A stretch of 21,850 nucleotides of DNA from a virus: IMG/VR virus record IMGVR_UViG_3300038701_001425, positions 1 through 21,850 of that record; one strand, written 5' to 3'. Below, in pieces: positions 7,060-13,999 of this stretch; the stretch's first letter is position 1; each line of letters starts with the position of its first letter. Position numbers and translations under genes: made by a program. The notes below the pieces were generated by a model that saw only the letters and a program-made list of their open reading frames with translations, did not search any database and was not told the DNA's origin.

Positions 7060-8693
7060 CGCTTTATCCCCTGACACAACAAAGATATTCTTCTTGAAAC
7101 TCCGGGTGGAAAACCTGATGTTATTAAAACCCTGAATGCTACAAACCCATTACCCCTATAAACTATGTCTGAGAACGGGAGATTAGTGCCACTTGAGGTG
7201 ATAGTAGTCCAAGTAATTCCATTATTAGAAACCTGAAAACTAAAAGCCCCTGCACCCCCAGTAACCCCCACAGTAACAAATAAAGGGATGGTTTTCCCAG
7301 AACCTAGTCCAGATATAGCGGCGGATGCCACAACATTTGACGATGCTGTATCAACCACCACAGAGCCAAATGGAACTGTAACCGCATCCTCCGCTATATT
7401 TAGTGTGTCAACTGCCGCGTTTTGGATTTTAGCGTTGGTAATTAGTGCGTTATTGATCTGGGCGGAGTTAGTGATGATACCACTTGTTGCCAGCAATCCA
7501 CCTGTAATCGTATTAGCTACAATCTTGTTGCCGGTGATGGTATTGGCTGCGATCTTGTCGCCTTCGATCGCCCCCGCCTCAATTTTAACGGCGGTGACGG
7601 CGTTGGTCGCAATTTTGTCCGCCGTCACAGCCCCTGCGGCGATTTCACTGGCAGCAACAGCCCCGGCTGCGATCTTGGCGGCGGTAATAGCATTGGTCGC
7701 GATGGTGTCAGCCGTGACAGCGCCAGCGGCCAGTTTTTCGGTAGTGACAGCCCCGGAAATGATGCTGCCCGCGGAGATTGCGTTTGCCGCCACTTTGTCG
7801 GCGGTGACAGCGCCAGCGGCGATCTTGGTCGCGTCAATGGCGCCTGCGGCGATCTTGGCGGCCTCAACGGCGCCAGCCTGAATTTTTACCGAGGTGACAG
7901 CGTTGCTTGCGATTTTGTCAGCTACGACTGAACCGGCTGCGATTTCTGCCGCTGACACCGCGCCTGCGGCGATCTTGGGTGCTGTGATCGCCTCGTCAGA
8001 AATCTGCGTCTCAGTTATCTGGCCGGTGAGCTTGGCCGCCGCAATGGCTGCGATCTGCGCATCGGTCAGTTGCCCGGTGATCTTGGATGCGGCCAGCCCA
8101 GCAATCTTGGCGTCAGTGATTGCCTGGTCATCAATTTGCGCTGTGGCGATCTGCCCCGCAATCTTGGCGGCATTGATGCTGGCGATCTGCGCGTCGGTGA
8201 TCTGGCCTGCGATCTTGGCGGCCTCAATCTCTGCGATCTGCTCATTGGTTAGTTGACCGATTACATCGATGGCAGGCACGCCCGCTGTCCACTCGTCACC
8301 GGTCCAGCGATAGAGCTTGTTGTCGACGGTGAGGAACACAAGCCGGCCAGGGAAATTGCCTGTCTCCGGCAGCACATCGACAATCTCGGGCGCGGAAAGA
8401 CCTGCGTTGCGAAACAGAAGCGCAGGATCTTCGATCAGGCCACTCAACTCCGTGATTGGTGCCTGAAACTGCTGAACGAACCTGCCGAACACACCGCCGA
8501 AGTATTCATCGAGCTCGCCTACCCGCACCGCGCGCTGACTGTCACTGCCGCGCTGACCGCTCAGGATCATGGCTTCTTCAAGGGCGCGCCGATCCATTGG
8601 GCTGCGTCCATCAACGTCACGCTGCCGAGGCTGTTCGTTGGCAATGGGCGGCACCCCACCCCATGCCGAACCGGGTGTTACATCATCGCTCAT
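7056..8693 (-). CDS. Tail fibre protein with decapeptide repeats, 545 aa
   Basis: Residues 1-145 form an attachment-like N-terminal region (about 62-145 look globular). Residues 147-230 contain irregular repeats of about 17 residues of the type Q-I-T-D-A-Q-I-A-x-I-x-A-A-K-I-A-G. Residues 231-400 are 17 consecutive decapeptides of consensus I-A-A-G-A-V-T-A-D-K. Residues about 435-545 form a distinct beta-rich tip. Such repeats are common in phage fibre and host-specificity proteins and form the elongated shaft; the tip is expected to bind the receptor. The gene overlaps its upstream neighbour by ATGA. The tip is encoded by DNA of much lower GC than the shaft, which suggests exchange of the receptor-binding end. 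Confidence 0.88.
   Translation of the reverse strand: MSDDVTPGSAWGGVPPIANEQPRQRDVDGRSPMDRRALEEAMILSGQRGSDSQRAVRVGELDEYFGGVFGRFVQQFQAPITELSGLIEDPALLFRNAGLSAPEIVDVLPETGNFPGRLVFLTVDNKLYRWTGDEWTAGVPAIDVIGQLTNEQIAEIEAAKIAGQITDAQIASINAAKIAGQIATAQIDDQAITDAKIAGLAASKITGQLTDAQIAAIAAAKLTGQITETQISDEAITAPKIAAGAVSAAEIAAGSVVADKIASNAVTSVKIQAGAVEAAKIAAGAIDATKIAAGAVTADKVAANAISAGSIISGAVTTEKLAAGAVTADTIATNAITAAKIAAGAVAASEIAAGAVTADKIATNAVTAVKIEAGAIEGDKIAANTITGNKIVANTITGGLLATSGIITNSAQINNALITNAKIQNAAVDTLNIAEDAVTVPFGSVVVDTASSNVVASAAISGLGSGKTIPLFVTVGVTGGAGAFSFQVSNNGITWTTITSSGTNLPFSDIVYRGNGFVAFRVLITSGFPPGVSRRISLLCQGIKR
7494..8003 (-). repeat. Array of 17 in-frame 30-bp units in the fibre gene
   Basis: The units encode decapeptides of consensus I-A-A-G-A-V-T-A-D-K with no insertion or deletion across 170 residues. 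Units differ by many substitutions, but several are nearly identical at DNA level. This makes the array prone to recombinational change in copy number and hence in fibre length. Confidence 0.85.
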
Positions 8694-10279
8694 GGTACAC
8701 TCAGATCATCGTAGGATTGCGCCATGGATATGCCGGTGATTGGAACATACCCGGTGATTTCGATTGCCCATTTCTTGGCCCGGAATCCGCCCGGTAAGCG
8801 CGCGGGTTCGTTCAAGTCGGACAACTCTCGTACGAGCGCACCATCGGCATAGACGCGGGTGAGGTTTGGCGTTGCGCCAGTGGGGACGGTTCCGATTGCC
8901 TCGTCGGCTTCGACAAGGATACCTGCGTAGCTGACGGGCGATGTCAGATTGTACAGGCGAGACCGCCAGACTTGGGCCTTCAGCTCTGCCTCTGGCGCAT
9001 CCCAGCGGTATATCTGGCGGCCCGCCTTGAGCATGTAGAGCGCGCCAGTAGCCGGATTACGCGTCATGGTAATCGGCTGCTCATCCGTTTCGATATAGTA
9101 AGGCTGCGCGCCTGTAATATCCACGATGCCCATAGATTGCTGCGCGTCCCCTACCGGGGTGTGGGCGTAGAAGTATCGGCCCTCGTATTGCTCGGCATGG
9201 AAGCTCGCCGGGTTCAAGGCCTTCCACTGCTCCACGGTGAACAGGTTGCGCGAGATCACTTCGGCGTTGTTTCCGGTGATCATCACGAGGCCTTCGGAAG
9301 ACGGATAGACAGCGGCGTAGCCCATATCGACAATGCCACGCTTGGCCACGCAAGGCAGGTCGCGTTCCATCTTTTCCATGACCATGTTTTCAGGTGCCGT
9401 GCCTTGGGCGACATAGGGCGTGGCTGTGGTCAGGATTGCCAGCGTCGTGCCGAACGCGGCCAGCCCCACGATGTCGCGATCCACGGTCAGGCGATACTTT
9501 TCCGGCCATGCGTGCGGGCGGAATGGCTCGGAGAATAGAACCTCCTTCCCGTCAAACGCGGCCATCATCCCGTTGGGCAGGGATACAAGCCCGGCCATGC
9601 TGTCGGGCGGCGGGTCATAGTCTGCCGAGGGCAGAACCTCCTGCAGGGGCCGCTCAGACAGATCATGGGTGTAGCTGGCGCTGGCGATTGGTATTTCGTC
9701 CACGAAGTACAGATCAGTGACGCCAAGCCCGCTTGTCTGCGAGCGGTAGATGCGGATGCGGTCAACGCCGCGCCCATCTGGTGCATCAGCGAACCCGGAC
9801 AGTGTGACGGTGTTTCCTGCGGACCAAAGGAAGGCGTCCGTTGTGGGCGATGGTGCGCTTTCCTCATCGAACTGAGTGACAAAGGTGTAGGCGTAGACCA
9901 CGAATGACGCGATTTCATCGTCGGGCGTGCCGCTCATATTCGCCGTGGGCGCGTCGGCGGGTGCAGGCAGGGCCAAAGGATATGTCACGCCTGCCACGCG
10001 CATCTTGGGCGTCCCATCGCCAGTCAGATAGAGCCTGTCATCGGCCACAGGCCCCGGCACAACGTCCACGTCCCCGGGGAAGGAAAACCATGCGTCCTTG
10101 TGATAGAAGATCGTGCCTGCATCGGCGGCCAAGGTCGTGACCAGCGCCTTTTGTCGGACCGGGGCGATGGTGCCATCATCCAGCCGGGTGTTGCGCGCCA
10201 CCTGCGCGTATTCCATCGGCAAAAGACGCGGGTGCCTGCGGGGTATCTCGCCCTTGAAGTCTGCAATGCGTATTTTCAT
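8690..10279 (-). CDS. Probable tail nozzle / stabilisation-type structural protein, 529 aa
   Basis: I placed the start at 10279 (M-K-I-R-I-A-D-F) because GAGG lies six bases upstream; an open frame reaching 10414 would cover the end of the preceding gene. The N-terminus has R-R-H-P-R-L-L-P and then A-R-N-T-R-L-D-D-G-T-I-A-P. I associate this start with large beta-rich phage structural proteins placed after the head-tail adaptors. Several segments of the form strand-turn-strand with conserved F-S-E-P-F-R-P-x-x-W-P (about residues 268-278) suggest a beta-propeller-like fold. By size and order it could be the tail nozzle, comparable with T7 gp12 or P22 gp10, but I see no diagnostic motif that proves this. 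It overlaps the fibre gene by ATGA. Confidence 0.75.
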   Translation of the reverse strand: MKIRIADFKGEIPRRHPRLLPMEYAQVARNTRLDDGTIAPVRQKALVTTLAADAGTIFYHKDAWFSFPGDVDVVPGPVADDRLYLTGDGTPKMRVAGVTYPLALPAPADAPTANMSGTPDDEIASFVVYAYTFVTQFDEESAPSPTTDAFLWSAGNTVTLSGFADAPDGRGVDRIRIYRSQTSGLGVTDLYFVDEIPIASASYTHDLSERPLQEVLPSADYDPPPDSMAGLVSLPNGMMAAFDGKEVLFSEPFRPHAWPEKYRLTVDRDIVGLAAFGTTLAILTTATPYVAQGTAPENMVMEKMERDLPCVAKRGIVDMGYAAVYPSSEGLVMITGNNAEVISRNLFTVEQWKALNPASFHAEQYEGRYFYAHTPVGDAQQSMGIVDITGAQPYYIETDEQPITMTRNPATGALYMLKAGRQIYRWDAPEAELKAQVWRSRLYNLTSPVSYAGILVEADEAIGTVPTGATPNLTRVYADGALVRELSDLNEPARLPGGFRAKKWAIEITGYVPITGISMAQSYDDLSVP

Positions 10280-10287
10280 GGCTGACC

Positions 10288-10950
10288 TCAGAAATCGTTG
10301 TACTTGGTGCGGCGGCGCGCTCGTTGCTGGCCTGTCAGGCTGACCGAGAAGTGTTGATCCATGAGCGCGTTGAACCGCTGTCCATAGAGGATACCGGCCT
10401 GCGGGTTTGTCCACGGCTTGCTTGGCTGCACCAGCAAACGGGCCAGCGCGCCGGCGGCAATGGCTTCGGCGTGCATTGTGTAGATGAACTCGGGGACGGC
10501 GTCGTAAGCGTCGACAACTATCCCCTTATCGTCCTGCTCCATTTCCGAGCCATTGACCGGCTTCAAAAACAGCGACAGGGATAGAGCGCCTTCTTGGAAG
10601 GGTAGAATGCGAACGGTGTTGTATTCGGCCTGCGTGATATAGCGAGGCGGTGTATCGGCGGTATCCTCGAAGGTCTTTTCGTCTACGTCTGAGTATTGCA
10701 GTGGTTCGAGCTTTGTCTCGCCGTTGAAGGTTGCGCTTTCGATCCGGTGGATGGCGGCGTAGGGCGGCGCTGTAAGGGCCTTGCCATCACGGTTGATATT
10801 GACGGCTGTCATGTGGCGCCAGCAAAGAGTGCGTTCGCAAAACTCTATCGCTGCAAGACGCAGATTGAATGTGGCCATTGCATGCGGGCATTCAGGCGCA
10901 TGCGGCAACACCATGGGCAAGAACTTGGTCAGCGAGACGGTAACGGTCAT
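10288..10950 (-). CDS. Neck or tail structural protein, 220 aa, function unknown
   Basis: The start at 10950 overlaps the preceding stop (ATGA) and has AGGGGG five bases upstream. The N-terminal 45 residues include L-P-H-A-P-E-C-P and a helix with E-F-C-E-R-T-L, a start often seen in proteins that follow head-tail adaptors in podovirus-type operons. The C-terminus is basic (R-A-R-R-R-T-K-Y-N-D-F). No enzymatic motif or membrane segment is evident. From its place between the adaptor-like gene and the nozzle-like gene I infer a role at the head-tail junction or tail tube. Confidence 0.75.
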   Translation of the reverse strand: MTVTVSLTKFLPMVLPHAPECPHAMATFNLRLAAIEFCERTLCWRHMTAVNINRDGKALTAPPYAAIHRIESATFNGETKLEPLQYSDVDEKTFEDTADTPPRYITQAEYNTVRILPFQEGALSLSLFLKPVNGSEMEQDDKGIVVDAYDAVPEFIYTMHAEAIAAGALARLLVQPSKPWTNPQAGILYGQRFNALMDQHFSVSLTGQQRARRRTKYNDF

Positions 10951-11639
10951 GCTTGCCCCCTGCGGTTGGTGGTGTTGACGTTGGCCGCGCCTTCAATGTC
11001 CAGACGAATGCCAAGGGCCGTTTGGAACAGGCCATAGTGGGCTTGCGCGCGCTGCGGCGCGCCGTTCAGGATCATGTCTTCGGCGTAGCAGCGATAGGTC
11101 ACGTAATCGGCCAAGGCGTTGAAATACACGCGGTCGAGAGGTGCGGTCGTGTTGCTGGCGATAGGGCCCTCGATCGGCGTAGGGATCATGGCGACAATCG
11201 CCTCTATGATGCCTTCCCCGTCATTGCCTGGGAATACATAGAACTGTCGAGGCTCGAACTCGTCGGCCACGACATGCTGCACAATGCGCGCGAAGGGTAC
11301 GAGTGCGGGGTCATGCCAATCAAGAAACTGGTCGTTCAGGATATCACGTCGTGCGGGCGTGATTGCCCTGCCCCCGACACGCGGCGTTGCGCCCTGCTCC
11401 CCTGCCACGTTGCGCACGGCTCGGATAAGGCCTGAATAGGCTTCCGGCACAGACTGAAGCGTGCCCTCGTCCAGTGTGATTTCGACAGTGCGCGCGAAGG
11501 CGGAGGGCTTCTGGACGGCAATTTCCAGAAGCCCATCGTTGAAATAGTCGAGCTTTGTTTCTGCGGTCCAGCGCACCTCATCAACGTCGCTCAGTGCCTT
11601 GGCCGCGCGCGAAAGAACCTCAGCGACGTTGACTGGCAT
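10947..11639 (-). CDS. Head-tail adaptor-like protein, 230 aa
   Basis: The sequence begins with a helix and the motif W-T-A-E-T-K-L-D-Y-F-N-D-G-L (about residues 24-37), then short strands and a long helix with L-A-D-Y-V-T-Y-R-C-Y-A-E-D (about 174-186) near the C-terminus. This helical start, the Y-F-N-D-G-L type motif and the C-terminal A-L-A-D-Y-V-x-Y-R-x-Y-x-E-D pattern are what I recognise from phage adaptor proteins that bind below the portal. It lies after the capsid-linked genes and before the nozzle-like gene, as expected for such a protein. The ATG at 11639 is five bases after the previous stop. The family assignment is from pattern memory and not verified. Confidence 0.75.
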   Translation of the reverse strand: MPVNVAEVLSRAAKALSDVDEVRWTAETKLDYFNDGLLEIAVQKPSAFARTVEITLDEGTLQSVPEAYSGLIRAVRNVAGEQGATPRVGGRAITPARRDILNDQFLDWHDPALVPFARIVQHVVADEFEPRQFYVFPGNDGEGIIEAIVAMIPTPIEGPIASNTTAPLDRVYFNALADYVTYRCYAEDMILNGAPQRAQAHYGLFQTALGIRLDIEGAANVNTTNRRGQA

Positions 11640-11644
11640 GGCGG

Positions 11645-12022
11645 TTACTCGGCTGCCTGTGCAGCCGCCTCACGGATCTGGGCGATGCGCGTTTCGCGGG
11701 ACGCCTTATGGTGGGGTTTTTTGCTGAGAACTTCGACGTAGATATCTTCGATCTCGTCATCGGTCATTTCTTCAAGCGGCGTGCTGGGCTCGGGCTCGTC
11801 AGGCACAGCCGGGGGCGCTGCGGGCGCCGGGACCGGTGCGGGGCTCGCCTCAGCGCCGGCCATGCGGAACGTCGGGATAGACAGGAACCGCTGAATATGT
11901 GCGGGATTTTCCACCTCAGCGACATGTGCTCCATCCTGCCCCATCGGGGCAAAGTGATAACTGGCGCCGTCAATGCTATGCACCGAGCCATTGGGGCGTT
12001 TGGTGATGTGTTCGATCAGCAT
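11645..12022 (-). CDS. Small protein with C-terminal HeH/LEM-like motif, 125 aa
   Basis: The start at 12022 is preceded by GGAGG six bases upstream; a longer reading to 12043 would include that ribosome site. The first 60 residues form a small polar domain. Residues about 60-85 are a Pro/Ala linker. The C-terminal 40 residues carry M-T-D-D-E-I-E-D-I-Y-V-E-V-L-S-K-K-P-H-H-K-A-S with R-E-T-R-I-A-Q-I-R-E following, which resembles the short helix-extended loop-helix (HeH/LEM-like) fold found in some phage neck proteins. Such a fold can bind protein or nucleic acid. The role is probably structural at the head or neck; the exact function is not known to me. Confidence 0.75.
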   Translation of the reverse strand: MLIEHITKRPNGSVHSIDGASYHFAPMGQDGAHVAEVENPAHIQRFLSIPTFRMAGAEASPAPVPAPAAPPAVPDEPEPSTPLEEMTDDEIEDIYVEVLSKKPHHKASRETRIAQIREAAAQAAE

Positions 12023-12047
12023 GTGCTTCCTCCGTGATCGCATTTGT

Positions 12048-12077
12048 GAGGCGCGCGGGCTTTACCCCGCGCGTCTT
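12048..12077. other. GC-rich hairpin in the gap between two head genes
   Basis: CGCGCGGG pairs with CCCGCGCG around a six-base loop; the stem can be extended to about 12 pairs with G-U wobbles. On the minus (transcribed) strand no T-run follows, so it is not a good rho-independent terminator there. It may instead limit decay or act as a processing site in the late mRNA. Confidence 0.5.
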
Positions 12078-12089
12078 GTTTCATGCCTG

Positions 12090-12530
12090 TCAGGCTACGT
12101 AATCAATCTTGACCGTGAGCTTCTTGGCCGCGTCTGCGGCGACGTTGGCTGCGATCTTGGCGCCGATCGCACGATGCTCATTCGACGGTGCCACGGCCAG
12201 GCAGGAGGCCAGAGGCGCGTCAGCCGATGCGTCGTTGACGCTGGTGCCATCGAACAACTCGTCACCCACGGTTCGCTCTGCCACGGTATCGCCGGGGGTG
12301 CCGGTCATGATGCCAATGTCAGCCGTGGTCGCGCCAAGGCCGGCGGCAATGACGGTCGCGCCGATGATCTGGGTATCAGCGGGCAGCAAGCCCAGCTCGA
12401 TCACGTCGGTCGCGGTCGCGTAGTCAGATTTGAAGGTGTATTCAAAGATGGCGGAGGTAACGATTCCGGCCTGATAAGCCGAAGGCGTTGCTGCCTGCCC
12501 CTTTGCTGTGGAGCTTTGGAAGATCGTCAT
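12090..12530 (-). CDS. Probable capsid decoration or head-associated protein, 146 aa
   Basis: This gene directly follows the major capsid gene after a 63-base gap and has AAGGA eight bases upstream of the ATG at 12530. The protein is low in charge, rich in Ala, Thr and Val, and predicted beta-rich, ending with K-K-L-T-V-K-I-D-Y-V-A. Size, composition and position resemble the head-decoration or head-stabilising proteins that sit next to major capsid genes in many phages. I do not see a signature that identifies a known family, so the role is inferred from context. Confidence 0.75.
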   Translation of the reverse strand: MTIFQSSTAKGQAATPSAYQAGIVTSAIFEYTFKSDYATATDVIELGLLPADTQIIGATVIAAGLGATTADIGIMTGTPGDTVAERTVGDELFDGTSVNDASADAPLASCLAVAPSNEHRAIGAKIAANVAADAAKKLTVKIDYVA

Positions 12531-12567
12531 CTGGCGATTCCTTCTTTTATGTGGGGGTTAAAGGTGA

Positions 12568-12585
12568 GGCGGCGCGAACGCCGCC
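12568..12585 (-). terminator. Stable UUCG-loop hairpin just after the capsid gene
   Basis: The minus strand reads GGCGGCG-TTCG-CGCCGCC, a perfect seven-pair stem with a UUCG tetraloop, nine bases after the capsid stop codon. The following bases (TCACCTTTAACC) lack a T-run, so it is either a weak terminator or an mRNA-stabilising element that raises capsid mRNA level relative to downstream genes. Confidence 0.5.
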
Positions 12586-12593
12586 CCATTGGA

Positions 12594-13685
12594 TCAGACA
12601 GCCTTCGCGTAGGTGTCGAGTGCGATAGAGCCGAAATCCCGCCCATTGAAACGGGTCTTTTTCACGCCCATGATGAGGCCAGCGACTACGGTGGGCTCGT
12701 TGTCGTAGTCCTCCATTTCCTCTTTCCACATATAGCGCATGCCGCCCGGGGTGCCGTATGCGACGACACCGGCTTGGCGGCCCAAGAAGAGGGCGCGCGC
12801 GGCGGGCAGGTCGCCACCGGTGCCGTAGTCATCAAAACGGATCACGTTTTCATGCTCATGAAGCACGACGTTGTTGATCATGCCCATGTTGCCACGGAAG
12901 ATCGGGTTCTTGCGGCCTTCGGCGGCGGCTGCCGCCTTCTGGAAGTCCAGCCACTTGGAGCCCGACGCGGTGCGCATGGTGTGGGCCTGATACGGCGACA
13001 TGACGGTGACGAAGTGCTTTTCGCCCTCCACGTCGACCGGCATCATGTCAGTGGCATCGGTGTCCTTCGCGCGGATCATCTTGGCGTGCGTTGCCGCGCG
13101 CTCGATCAGGTCCGTGGTCATAACGTCAGCGACGGCCAGATCGGCCTTGCCGGTTGCGTCACCGCCAAACATAATGTGAGCGGCATCAGGGGCCTGCAAG
13201 CTGTTGGTCGCAAAGCCCTCGAAGTCAGAAGGCTCGATGAACTCTTCGTTCATCCCGCGGGCACCCGAGAGATAGATGAAGTAAAGCTCGTCGATATACT
13301 GGGTCCAGTATTCGGCCAGTCGATCCTTGGCGATCTTGCGCATGTCGTGCAGCGTGCGCTTGCGGCTCATGCGGCCACCAGCGGACACGGGGTGCCGCAT
13401 CTGGTCGATCACAACTTCGTCCGTGAAGAACTTGAGGTTTTCTTCTTTGCCTTTCACGCGCTTGTCGCCGAAGGTCGGGCGCTGCTTGAGCTTCACCGAC
13501 AGGTCGAAGGAAATCCGGTCACCGGCATCGGATGCCAGGTCCATTTTTTCTTCGATGATGTTGTTTTCACCTTTACCCACGAACTTCTTGTTGAAGTACG
13601 AGTTGCGGTTAACCTGGGTTGCGAGTGTTGCCGCCCAGCGTTTCACCGCGCTAGGGTCGCCCCAGTTAAGGATGGTTTGTGTCAT
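12594..13685 (-). CDS. Major capsid protein, N4-gp56 family, 363 aa
   Basis: The protein forms the capsid shell. It matches the N4-gp56 / DUF4043 type of major capsid protein. Features include an early N-R-N-S-Y-F-N-K-K-F-V-G segment, then I-S-F-D-L-S-V-K-L near residue 60. Next comes G-R-M-S-R-K-R-T-L-H-D-M-R, then the helix A-K-D-R-L-A-E-Y-W-T-Q-Y-I-D-E-L near residue 120. A later W-L-D-F-Q-K-A lies before a conserved N-P-I-F-R-G-N-M-G-M segment. The start at 13685 is chosen because GAGGA lies just upstream; an ATG four codons earlier (13697) would place this ribosome site inside the gene. Scaffold is upstream and a decoration-like gene downstream. The leader in front of it has an unusual GGA-hairpin layout (see the leader feature). 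Confidence 0.93.
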   Translation of the reverse strand: MTQTILNWGDPSAVKRWAATLATQVNRNSYFNKKFVGKGENNIIEEKMDLASDAGDRISFDLSVKLKQRPTFGDKRVKGKEENLKFFTDEVVIDQMRHPVSAGGRMSRKRTLHDMRKIAKDRLAEYWTQYIDELYFIYLSGARGMNEEFIEPSDFEGFATNSLQAPDAAHIMFGGDATGKADLAVADVMTTDLIERAATHAKMIRAKDTDATDMMPVDVEGEKHFVTVMSPYQAHTMRTASGSKWLDFQKAAAAAEGRKNPIFRGNMGMINNVVLHEHENVIRFDDYGTGGDLPAARALFLGRQAGVVAYGTPGGMRYMWKEEMEDYDNEPTVVAGLIMGVKKTRFNGRDFGSIALDTYAKAV

Positions 13686-13690
13686 GTCAG

Positions 13691-13751
13691 TCCTCATCGA
13701 CTATGAAAGCGAGGCGGACATCCATGCCCTGTTATCATCGGCATCCAGCCG
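13691..13751 (-). promoter_or_regulatory. Capsid mRNA leader with GGA-loop hairpins, candidate CsrA target
   Basis: On the minus strand the first hairpin is CGGC-TGGAT-GCCG (13739-13751). The second is GGGCA-TGGA-TGTCC (13716-13729, one G-U pair). Both expose GGA in the loop. A third GGA (13691-13693) is part of the capsid Shine-Dalgarno sequence and can be partly enclosed in TAGTC-GATGAG-GACTG. The second site reads CATGGATGT, close to the known CsrA SELEX consensus core CARGGAUGU. CsrA dimers commonly bridge an upstream GGA hairpin and a ribosome-site GGA to block translation. The csrA-like gene lies directly upstream. Binding is inferred, not shown. Confidence 0.5.
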
Positions 13752-13764
13752 TGAACGATTATCA

Positions 13765-13787
13765 AATACCACATGTTGTGTGGAATT
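13765..13787 (-). promoter_or_regulatory. Copy B of the CAAYATGTKGTAT motif
   Basis: The minus strand contains CACAACATGTGGTATTTG and forms an inverted repeat, CCACA-N5-TGTGG, extended to AAT/ATT outside. It shares 15 identical bases with copy C near the terminase. A TTGGCA lies 18 bases before TATTTG, so it could be a promoter for the capsid gene as well as an operator; in RNA it would form a small hairpin. Confidence 0.35.
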
Positions 13788-13798
13788 GCCAATATCAT

Positions 13799-13975
13799 CT
13801 ACATATTGCGCTCCCATTCAGTTTTCGCCGCAACAGGTATGCGGGCGATGTTGATTTCGCGCGGGGCTTCTATGCCCACGGTCATGCGGCCTTTGGATGT
13901 TTCTTCTTTGACCACTAGCCGGATATCGTCTCCGATCTGGAGGCTTTCTCCGGCCTTGAGCTTGAGCGTAAGCAC
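13799..13975 (-). CDS. csrA: CsrA-family RNA-binding translational regulator, 58 aa
   Basis: The frame starts at a GTG with AGAGGGA eight bases upstream, 25 bases after the scaffold stop, and ends with TAG. The sequence follows the CsrA/RsmA pattern closely: L2-T-L4, then A8-G-E-S-L12, I14-G-D-D-I18, then G34-I-E-A-P-R39 and a C-terminal R45. In known CsrA proteins Leu4 and Arg44 contact RNA. Leu4 is kept, and R45 aligns with Arg44 after a one-residue insertion near residue 28. The usual E-E-I-Y after that Arg is replaced by I-P-V-A, and the usual T-R-R/K at positions 5-7 is K-L-K, so binding preference may differ. CsrA binds GGA motifs near ribosome sites as a dimer and normally represses translation. 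Placement inside a head-gene operon suggests control of late mRNA, host mRNA, or both. Confidence 0.85.
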   Translation of the reverse strand: MLTLKLKAGESLQIGDDIRLVVKEETSKGRMTVGIEAPREINIARIPVAAKTEWERNM

Positions 13976-13999
13976 CGCGCGATCTTCCCTCTGTGCTGC

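Noticed and set aside
13686-13697. ATG at 13697 as capsid start
   Set aside because: It would place the GAGGA ribosome site inside the gene. ATG at 13685 has proper spacing.
11973-13706. 577-codon plus-strand open frame opposite the capsid gene
   Set aside because: The minus strand encodes a clear N4-gp56-type capsid protein here. The plus frame has no recognisable motif and is a shadow frame.
13694-13798. 34-codon minus-strand leader ORF that spans the capsid leader from TAGATG to ATGA
   Set aside because: It has no convincing ribosome site and an implausible sequence (many Met, Trp, His). Noted because its translation would disturb the GGA hairpins; kept only as an alternative.
13679-13918. 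Plus-strand frame with a vague resemblance to IS200/RAYT transposases (H-V-V-W-N-C-Q-Y-H)
   Set aside because: The key catalytic residues are not in the right order, and the region is fully explained by csrA and the capsid leader on the minus strand.
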